This document shows, piece after piece, positions 5,384 through 10,404 of a DNA stretch of 10,404 nucleotides. The notes beneath the pieces are model-generated. The model made no database searches. It had not been told where the DNA came from and saw only the letters and a list, made by a program, of their open reading frames with translations. The stretch lies in the NCBI GenBank assembly GCA_963976695.1, contig CAXBMB010000108.1, positions 1-10,404 on the forward strand, read 5' to 3'. A program made the position numbers and the translations under genes. The stretch comes from CAXBMB01 sp963976695 (GTDB lineage: Bacteria; Pseudomonadota; Alphaproteobacteria; Kiloniellales; DSM-21159). Position 1 is the first letter of the stretch. The number at the start of each line of letters is the position of its first letter.

Positions 5384-7465
5384 CTATTCCTTGTCGCCCA
5401 GAACCCGCATCAGGGGCGCCAACTGCTTTTCATAGCGCCGCCACCGTTCGGAAGAGGTTTTGTAGATCGGTTGACGAACCTGCCAGCTCGAGGCGGTCAT
5501 GATCGGGCGCTCGGTGCGGTGCGGCTCCAGACAGGCCTCATCCCAGGGAAGGCCGACATAGTCGATCAGCGCGGGGATCTGCTGTTCAGAGTCCCCCACC
5601 AGTTCCTCATAGACGCTTTCATACACGCCGCCCGGGATGACCTTTTTCCAGTGCTCCACCAGATCGTGGTAGACGGTCATGTAGTGACCCATGTCTTCCA
5701 TCGAGTAGGAAAAGGACAGGTTGTCGGAGAAATTCTGGAAGAAATTCGACAGGGCGACGTCATAGAGCGAGCGTTTGGTGTGGATGAACTTGGCTTTCGG
5801 GAACATCAGATAAAGCCAGCCCACACACCAGAAATTAAACGGCATTTTGTCGGTGACGCGCACCACCTTTTTATTATGCGGCAGGACGGCGGTGAGATAG
5901 CGCGCCGCCATGTTCTTGCAGAGGGTCGGGGTGAGATCCTGCGGGAAGTTCTTCACCTTATCGCGGGCCATCCGTTCGAGCTGCCGGCCCTCGCGCCGCT
6001 CGCCGGTGCCGATGGCGTCGGGGTGCGAGGCGATGATCTGCTCGGTCAGGGTGGTGCCGGAGCGCGGCATGCCGAAAATGAACACCGGGGTTTCGACCGG
6101 CAGGCCGAAATCCTGCCGGGATTGCAAAAATTCCGCGGTGAAAAGCTTTTTGGTGGTCGCCGCCAACTCCTCGACCTTTTCCGGGTTGTAGCTCTCCTCG
6201 CTGGCGGCGCGAATTTCGTTGGCGACCTTGTAGTGATGAAAGGCCGTTTTGTAGTCCTTGCGGTCGTCGGAGGCCTTGGCGAGGGCAAAGGAGATCGCGG
6301 TGCGCGCGCTGGGCCCAAGCTCGGGATTCTTCACCACCTCACGGATCTTCTCGATCATCGGGTCGTCGGCGCTCAGCTTTTGGACCCCGGTATAGAGCTG
6401 TAGCGCGTTGGGTTCGGTCGGATTCTGTTCAAGGATCTCATGGGCGCAGGCCTTCGCCTTGTCCATGTCGCCCATCGACTTGAAGGAATAGGCTTTGTTG
6501 AGCAGCAGCCGGATGTTGCCCGGCTTAAACGTCAGCGCCTGGTCGTAGATTTCCTGCGCTTCCTGGTGCCGTTCGGCCTTGGCCAGGCACCGCCCCAATC
6601 CCACGTAGGCCTGCAGGTAATCGGGCATCAGCGCGATGGCTTTGCGATAGTATTGTTCGGCTTTGTCGAACTGGTTTCGTTCCGCCAACAGCTCGCCCAA
6701 ATTGTAGTTGGCGAGGACATGATCCGGGTCCAGCTTCAAGGCTTGTTCGAAGCGCGTCTGGGCGTCTGCGAAGCGATCCATATCGCGCAGGGTATTGGCC
6801 AGAATATTCAGCACATCAGCCGATTCCGGATCCAGATTGCGCGCCGCCAACAGCAGCTCGCGCGCCTTTTCCGGGGCCTGGTTGCGGCGTGAAAAAATCG
6901 CGGCGTTCTTCAGCGACTCCAGGTCGCCCCCCACCAGTTCGGAGTGCTTTTCAAAAGCCAGCACCGCGTTTTGCACCAGATCCTTGTTCTGGCTGTTCAT
7001 CCCCACCTGCGCCGCCTGCAGGGCCAGGGAGGCGAGGAAATCGAGGTGGTCGCCGTTGCTTTCGGCCGCTTTCGTGGCGTCCCGCAGGGCTTGCTTCATT
7101 TTCTTTTGCTGCTGATTGCAGCGGGCCCTGGCCGCCAGCAGGCTGTCTCGCCCCGGCGCGATGAAGAGGGCCTCGGAGTAGGATTCAGCGGCATCGCGGA
7201 ACTGCTGCAACTCTTCCATGATCTCGCCCAGCGCGGACCAGCATTCAAGATCCTTGGGGGATTTGATCAGCGCCTTGCGGAGCAGCGGCCCGGCTTTTTT
7301 CGGCGTGCCGTTCTTGTGCAGCGCCAGTCCCATCAGCTTCAGATAAGCCGGATCGCTCTTTGCCGTTTCGTCAAGGCTTTCAAGAAGTTTTATGGCTTTA
7401 TCATAGTCCGCGGCCAAAAAGGCGGTCTGGCCTTCATCAAACTTTTTATCGGAAACAAGACTCAT
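5384..7465 (-). CDS. TPR-repeat sulfotransferase (tyrosylprotein-sulfotransferase-like catalytic domain)
   Basis: A 693-residue cytosolic protein. Residues 1-440 are helical tetratricopeptide repeats; the clearest units lie between about 205 and 350 (for instance NYNLGELLAERNQFDKAEQYYRKAI, 253-277, read as residues N253 to I277). The catalytic domain (about 455-690) begins VFIFGMPRSGTTLTEQI (461-477), the 5'-phosphosulfate loop, followed by the TGE motif with E489. RVTDKMPFNF (536-545) and IHTKRSLYDVALSNFFQ (561-577), with R565 and S573, complete the PAPS site. This architecture is a common bacterial family whose catalytic domain resembles animal tyrosylprotein sulfotransferases; the TPR part probably selects a partner or acceptor. 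The acceptor is unknown here: a protein or the exported glycan. The ATG at 7465 has no obvious ribosome site, but the TPR pattern starts almost at once, which supports it. It is separated from wzm by 223 bp. Confidence 0.92.
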   Translation of the reverse strand: MSLVSDKKFDEGQTAFLAADYDKAIKLLESLDETAKSDPAYLKLMGLALHKNGTPKKAGPLLRKALIKSPKDLECWSALGEIMEELQQFRDAAESYSEALFIAPGRDSLLAARARCNQQQKKMKQALRDATKAAESNGDHLDFLASLALQAAQVGMNSQNKDLVQNAVLAFEKHSELVGGDLESLKNAAIFSRRNQAPEKARELLLAARNLDPESADVLNILANTLRDMDRFADAQTRFEQALKLDPDHVLANYNLGELLAERNQFDKAEQYYRKAIALMPDYLQAYVGLGRCLAKAERHQEAQEIYDQALTFKPGNIRLLLNKAYSFKSMGDMDKAKACAHEILEQNPTEPNALQLYTGVQKLSADDPMIEKIREVVKNPELGPSARTAISFALAKASDDRKDYKTAFHHYKVANEIRAASEESYNPEKVEELAATTKKLFTAEFLQSRQDFGLPVETPVFIFGMPRSGTTLTEQIIASHPDAIGTGERREGRQLERMARDKVKNFPQDLTPTLCKNMAARYLTAVLPHNKKVVRVTDKMPFNFWCVGWLYLMFPKAKFIHTKRSLYDVALSNFFQNFSDNLSFSYSMEDMGHYMTVYHDLVEHWKKVIPGGVYESVYEELVGDSEQQIPALIDYVGLPWDEACLEPHRTERPIMTASSWQVRQPIYKTSSERWRRYEKQLAPLMRVLGDKE

Positions 7466-7514
7466 GGAGCATCTACGCTTTCTGGTGAACCGGCGCCCAG
7501 GGACTGCCGGTCTT

Positions 7515-7563
7515 GACTTTCGACTTCCAACTTACGGCTTTCGACCTATGACCTTCGATGCTT
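7515..7563. repeat. Degenerate heptanucleotide tandem array
   Basis: Seven consecutive 7-bp units: GACTTTC, GACTTCC, AACTTAC, GGCTTTC, GACCTAT, GACCTTC and GATGCTT. The consensus is about GACTTTC. The array begins 50 bp upstream of the TPR-sulfotransferase start. The period of seven rules out a protein-coding explanation. Confidence 0.7.
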
Positions 7564-7630
7564 GCAAAAAGCGCGTGGCTTTGTGTGCAAGTCAGCCGTT
7601 CCCGCTTCGGCGCTCCCAGGTCGCCCCCAC

Positions 7631-7667
7631 ACCGCTTCCCCGCATCGCTTCCCACATCACTTCCGAG
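7631..7667. repeat. Degenerate 12-13-bp tandem repeat
   Basis: Three units follow one another: ACCGCTTCCCCGC (7631-7643), ATCGCTTCCCAC (7644-7655) and ATCACTTCCGAG (7656-7667), sharing an A(C/T)C(G/A)CTTCC core. Confidence 0.5.
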
Positions 7668-7672
7668 GAGCC

Positions 7673-7698
7673 GCGTCGCCAGCGAGCGTCGCCAGGCG
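7673..7698. repeat. 13-bp tandem duplication
   Basis: GCGTCGCCAGCGA (7673-7685) is followed directly by GCGTCGCCAGGCG (7686-7698); the first ten bases are identical. Confidence 0.55.
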
Positions 7699-7751
7699 GG
7701 TGCGGACAGCGCGGGTTTTCACAGATCGAAAGCTCGATTTTACGGCTGAGA

Positions 7752-7779
7752 ACAATAGGCAAATCCACTTGTGACGCAA
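7752..7779 (-). promoter_or_regulatory. Weak sigma-70-like promoter candidate for the TPR-sulfotransferase
   Basis: Read on the minus strand, TTGCGT (7779-7774) and TATTGT (7757-7752) are separated by 16 bp and point towards the TPR-sulfotransferase. The match is only moderate and would imply a leader of almost 300 nt running through the repeat arrays. Chance occurrence is quite possible. Confidence 0.2.
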
Positions 7780-7949
7780 GGAATTTTGCGCCGTTTATCC
7801 CGGAAGATGAAGAGGTGGCTTGCTCATGAATGCGGGAAACTTTAGATATGGGGCTCGGTTTGGCGTGATCGCGCAAAGCCAAAGCCTGTGGCAAGAGGCC
7901 TCCGGTAAAGGCGGGCGCCGTATTTTTCGGTGGTGACGCCCCCTGTTGG

Positions 7950-7964
7950 GATTCTATAAGAATC
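7950..7964. promoter_or_regulatory. Perfect 6-bp-arm palindrome, possible operator
   Basis: GATTCT-ATA-AGAATC is a perfect inverted repeat with a 3-bp centre, in the divergent gap 234 bp before the secretion ATPase start. It contains TATAAG, which resembles a -10 box on the plus strand, but I saw no well-spaced -35. It could be a regulator-binding site overlapping a promoter; evidence is symmetry alone. Confidence 0.25.
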
Positions 7965-8085
7965 AACCGTTCGCGGCCTTGGTCTACAGTAAATAGCGCG
8001 TTTGCTTCAGACGCTGCCTGCCTGTTCAAAAGACTGCTTTTCCGGCGCTGATGGAAGAGGTCTTTGCTGTCGTGTTCACCTGTCG

Positions 8086-8173
8086 CCACCTATCGTTTCG
8101 TCATCTGTCCATTGCGATCTAGCGGTCGCGATCTATCGGTCGCCACTTATGTGTCATCCCCCGCCTATGTGTC
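8086..8173. repeat. Degenerate 14-bp tandem array upstream of the secretion ATPase
   Basis: Five 14-bp units lie end to end from 8086 to 8155. The central pair, GCGATCTAGCGGTC (8114-8127) and GCGATCTATCGGTC (8128-8141), differ at one position. The next, GCCACTTATGTGTC (8142-8155), shares its last eight bases with a further degenerate unit ending at 8173. Each 14-mer looks like two related heptamers. The array ends 24 bp before the ATG, so it occupies the likely promoter/leader region. Confidence 0.65.
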
Positions 8174-8197
8174 ACCGACGAGCAAACAAGGTTTTTC

Positions 8198-10102
8198 ATG
8201 GCTCAACAAAGTAACGCTATGCCTCCGCTCTTCAAACTGTGCAGAGCTGAATTGCTTTCCGCGTCTTTCTTCTCTCTTTTTATCAATTTGCTGATGTTGG
8301 CGTTGCCGCTTTACATGTTGCAGATTTTTGAGCGTGTCGTGACCACGGGAAACCTCTCGACACTGTTTTATTTGACCGTGCTGGCGCTGTTTGCTTTTGC
8401 CGTCATGGGCATATTGATCGCTATTCGCAGTCGGATCTTGATATCGGCCGGCGAGCGCTTTGACAGCGCCGCCAGTCCCTTGGCGTTGAAAGCGCAGTTC
8501 GAGAGCGTGCTGGCGACCAGCAAATCGCGCGACGCGCAGCCGCTGCGCGATGTTCAGACGGTGCGCAACTTCATCGCCGGCAATGGCATCAATGCGCTGT
8601 TCGACGCGCCCTGGGTGCCGATTTTCATCATCGCCATCTTTGCGTTGCACCCGCTGCAAGGCATGGTGGCGCTGGTCGGCGCGGCGCTGCTGTTCGTCCT
8701 GGCGTTGTTGAACGAGTGGTCCAGCCGCGCCGCCATTCAGGAAACCAACATCTCGCAGGCCATGGCGCTAAACGAAGCCCAGGCCTATTTGCGCAACGCC
8801 GAAACCATTGTCGCCATGGGCATGACGCCGCAGGTGCGCTCGCGCTGGGAGCAGTCTCACGCCAGCATTTCCAGCAAGCTTTTGGCTGTCGGCGATCGCA
8901 TCAGCATCTTCACCGGACTGGGACGTGTCGTCCGGATCAGCCTACAGATTTTGATCCTGGCCGTTGGCGCCACCCTGGCGATTGAGGGAAAAATCGGACC
9001 GGGCGCGATGTTTGTCGGGGCGATTCTGATGGGCCGGGCGCTGGCGCCGGTGGAGCAGGCCATGGGCGCCTGGAAAGGCTTGGTCGGCGCGCGTCAGGCC
9101 TATGCCCGGATTAACACGCTGTTGCAGGAAACCGCGCAGAACGAGGAGGGGGTTTCGCTTCCCCAGCCGAAAGGCGAGATCAAGGTCGAGCAACTTCTTT
9201 ACTACGCCCCCGGCACCCGCAAGCCGCTGATCAAGCAGCTTCAGTTCCAGTTGGCGCCGGGTGAGGTGCTGGGCATCGCCGGACCCAGCGGCGCCGGCAA
9301 GACCACGCTGGGCAAGCTGCTAATCGGAGCGTTGAAGCCGCAAATGGGCGCGGTGCGCCTGGATGGCGCCGATGTTTCCACGTTCAGCGCGCAGGATCGC
9401 GGGCGCTATCTCGGTTATCTGGCCCAGGAGATCGAGCTGTTTCGCGGCAGCATTGCCGACAATATCGCGCGGATGAACCCGGTGGATGACGCCGCGGTTG
9501 TCGCCGCTGCGAAGCGCGCGCATGTCCACGAGTTGGTGCTGTCGTTTCCCGATGGCTACGAAACCCAAGTCGGGCCCGACGGCGTGATGCTGTCGAACGG
9601 CCAGCGCCAGCGCATCGGTCTGGCGCGCGCGCTCTACGGCGATCCGGCGCTGATCGTGTTGGACGAACCCAACTCCAACCTCGATTCGGAAGGCGACGTG
9701 GCCTTGATCGACACAATCAAGGAGCTCAAGGCCGCCGGTAAAACCGTGGTGGCCATTGCCCACCGGCCGTCGATTCTCAATGTGGTCGATCGTTTGCTGG
9801 TGTTGCGCGAGGGGGCTATCGCCGGCTTTGGTCCGACCCAAGAGGTGATGCGCCAGCTCAACCAAGGCCAGGCGGGCAAAGGCAAGAACGAGAAAATGAC
9901 GCCGCGCCGCCTGACCATGCAGCGCAAAATCGGCGATCAATCAAAAAGCCACGCCCCAGGCGGCGAACAGTCCGCCAAGTCGGATCAAAGCGGCGAACAG
10001 TCCGCCAAGTCGGATCAAGCCGGCGAACAGTCCGACAAGCTGAACCCAGCCGCCGATCTGGCGCAAGCGGACAACAAGTCCGCCAAGGTCAAGAACGGCT
10101 AA
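8198..10102 (+). CDS. Type I secretion system permease/ATPase, PrtD-type ABC transporter
   Basis: A 634-residue inner-membrane half-transporter that energises one-step protein secretion with an adaptor (HlyD/PrtE type) and a TolC-like outer channel. Hydrophobic segments occur near 20-44, 56-76, 138-171 and 246-262. LFDAPWVPIFI (134-144) and RNAETIVAMGM (199-209) are hallmarks of the PrtD family. No N-terminal C39 peptidase or C39-like domain is present. The nucleotide domain has Walker A GPSGAGKTT (362-370), signature LSNGQ (465-469, N in place of the usual second-position G), Walker B LIVLDEP with D489 and E490, and H522. Family members usually end near 560-580; this one has an extra hydrophilic Lys/Gln/Ser-rich tail from about 560, including 10-residue repeats. 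The ATG at 8198 is preceded by a weak AAGG six bases away. No adaptor gene follows within the window and a terminator comes next, so its partners must be elsewhere. The substrate is unknown. Confidence 0.94.
   Translation: MAQQSNAMPPLFKLCRAELLSASFFSLFINLLMLALPLYMLQIFERVVTTGNLSTLFYLTVLALFAFAVMGILIAIRSRILISAGERFDSAASPLALKAQFESVLATSKSRDAQPLRDVQTVRNFIAGNGINALFDAPWVPIFIIAIFALHPLQGMVALVGAALLFVLALLNEWSSRAAIQETNISQAMALNEAQAYLRNAETIVAMGMTPQVRSRWEQSHASISSKLLAVGDRISIFTGLGRVVRISLQILILAVGATLAIEGKIGPGAMFVGAILMGRALAPVEQAMGAWKGLVGARQAYARINTLLQETAQNEEGVSLPQPKGEIKVEQLLYYAPGTRKPLIKQLQFQLAPGEVLGIAGPSGAGKTTLGKLLIGALKPQMGAVRLDGADVSTFSAQDRGRYLGYLAQEIELFRGSIADNIARMNPVDDAAVVAAAKRAHVHELVLSFPDGYETQVGPDGVMLSNGQRQRIGLARALYGDPALIVLDEPNSNLDSEGDVALIDTIKELKAAGKTVVAIAHRPSILNVVDRLLVLREGAIAGFGPTQEVMRQLNQGQAGKGKNEKMTPRRLTMQRKIGDQSKSHAPGGEQSAKSDQSGEQSAKSDQAGEQSDKLNPAADLAQADNKSAKVKNG
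9961..10039 (+). repeat. 30-bp in-frame tandem repeat in the secretion ATPase tail
   Basis: Copies at 9961-9990 and 9991-10020 match at 28 of 30 positions, and a partial third copy runs to 10039. In protein they give GEQSAKSDQS (589-598), GEQSAKSDQA (599-608) and GEQSDKL (609-615). The period is ten codons, so changes in copy number keep the frame. Confidence 0.92.
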
Positions 10103-10165
10103 CGCCAAGCGGCGTCCGCCGGGCTGTGCGCGGTGGGGCCGCGGTTTGCGGTGTGGCCGGCAGGG

Positions 10166-10212
10166 CGGGCCGGGGACGGTGGTTTTGCCGTTCTCGGCCC
10201 GTCGCGGTTTTT
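10166..10212 (+). terminator. Probable intrinsic terminator of the secretion ATPase
   Basis: Bases 10166-10179 pair with 10188-10201 to form a 14-bp stem with two G-U wobbles, and TGGTTTTG (10180-10187) forms the loop. A run of five T (10208-10212) follows after six bases. It begins 64 bp after the stop codon. The spacing to the T-run is slightly longer than ideal, but the stem is long and GC-rich. It implies that the ATPase mRNA ends here, without an adaptor gene. Confidence 0.6.
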
Positions 10213-10239
10213 GCTGTGCTGTTCGCCGGGGTTTCCCGC

Positions 10240-10281
10240 CCGATTCGGCGCGCCCGATTTAGCGCCGCCGATTTAGCGCCG
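10240..10281. repeat. Three 14-bp tandem repeats
   Basis: CCGATTCGGCGCGC (10240-10253) is followed by two identical copies of CCGATTTAGCGCCG (10254-10267 and 10268-10281). The period equals that of the array upstream of the ATPase, but the consensus differs. Confidence 0.75.
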
Positions 10282-10345
10282 CCGGTGGAAGGGTCGGGTC
10301 GGCCCCGTCCGGTTTCGATTCGGCGCCTCAATCCCGGCCCTGACT

Positions 10346-10404
10346 ATTCTCCCGGATCATTCTCCCGGATTGCGATCCCTGATTGTGATCCCTGATTACG
10401 ATCC
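10346..10404. repeat. Degenerate 13-bp tandem array running off the right edge
   Basis: Units are ATTCTCCCGGATC, ATTCTCCCGGATT, GCGATCCCTGATT, GTGATCCCTGATT and a partial ACGATCC at the window end. The first pair and the second pair each differ at one base, which suggests two rounds of local duplication. The array may continue beyond the window. Confidence 0.75.

Larger units (their letters stand above)
7466..8197. other. 732-bp divergent intergenic region with several degenerate repeat arrays
   Basis: This gap separates the TPR-sulfotransferase (leftward) from the secretion ATPase (rightward) and should contain both promoters. A frame of 165 codons exists on the minus strand (8089-7592), but it has a GTG start, no ribosome site, lower third-position GC than the neighbours and no recognisable protein features, so I do not call it. 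The region holds a 7-bp-period array (7515-7563), 12-13-bp units (7631-7698), a 14-bp-period array (8086-8155, trailing to 8173) and a small perfect palindrome (7950-7964). Confidence 0.7.
10103..10404. other. 302-bp non-coding end of window with terminator and repeats
   Basis: No gene is supported here; the open frames are GC-rich, repeat-derived and lack ribosome sites. From left to right it contains a strong hairpin terminator (10166-10212), three 14-bp repeat units (10240-10281) and a 13-bp-period array (10346 to the edge). Confidence 0.65.

Noticed and set aside
5359..5386. TTGACC on the plus strand as a -35 box of an antisense promoter
   Set aside because: At 17-bp spacing the -10 would be TGGCTA, a poor match, and no gene lies in that direction.
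5366..6403. 345-codon plus-strand frame opposite the TPR-sulfotransferase
   Set aside because: Antisense shadow of a gene with full PAPS motifs and TPR repeats; no ribosome site or domain.
7592..8089. 165-codon open frame on the minus strand in the divergent gap
   Set aside because: GTG start without a ribosome site, lower third-position GC than the real genes, no recognisable motif, and it crosses tandem repeats whose periods are not multiples of three.
7515..8173. CRISPR array
   Set aside because: The repeats are 7-14 bp, contiguous, degenerate and without unique spacers; no cas genes are present.
10126..10395. 89-codon plus-strand frame at the right end
   Set aside because: It spans the terminator hairpin and two tandem arrays with periods of 14 and 13 bp, so it is not a credible gene.

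Overview
The window is high-GC DNA (roughly 60% by eye) from a Gram-negative bacterium. A Wzm/Wzt polysaccharide exporter pair and a PrtD-type type I secretion ATPase both presuppose a double envelope. The mix of TPR-sulfotransferase, PrtD and high GC suggests an alphaproteobacterium (Rhodospirillales-like), but that placement is a guess from gene content, not a phylogeny.

Layout. Everything from 1 to 7465 reads on the minus strand; the last 2.2 kb reads on the plus strand. In transcription order the minus-strand genes are: a 693-residue TPR-sulfotransferase (7465-5384); a 223-bp leader with a cytosine-rich stretch; the ABC-2 permease wzm (5160-4303, TTG start); the ATPase wzt with a C-terminal carbohydrate-binding domain (4313-2907); a sulfotransferase (2881-1970); a second sulfotransferase (1983-1240); a 399-bp gap; and a third sulfotransferase (840 to the left edge). 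The third runs through one complete sulfotransferase domain and into the nucleotide-binding loop of a second before the window ends. The four genes from wzm to the second sulfotransferase overlap or lie within 25 bp of each other and look like one operon. On the plus strand, after a 732-bp divergent gap, is a 634-residue type I secretion permease/ATPase (8198-10102), followed by a strong hairpin terminator.

How it fits together. Wzm and Wzt form an inner-membrane exporter for a lipid-linked polysaccharide. Three or four adjacent sulfotransferase genes (five domains counting the partial one) would transfer sulfate from PAPS. The simplest reading is a locus that makes and exports a sulfated surface glycan, with the Wzt C-terminal domain possibly recognising a sulfated chain end. 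No glycosyltransferases are in view, so the backbone is unknown. The type I secretion ATPase is a separate, divergent transcription unit, and no adaptor or substrate gene is visible.

The intergenic DNA is unusual. All three gaps other than the one at 841-1239 contain short degenerate tandem repeats with periods of about 7, 11-12, 12-13, 13 or 14 bp and different consensus sequences. Two coding regions also carry small in-frame tandem duplications (12 bp in an interdomain linker, 30 bp in a C-terminal tail). No RNA genes, CRISPR arrays, transposases or attachment sites were seen.
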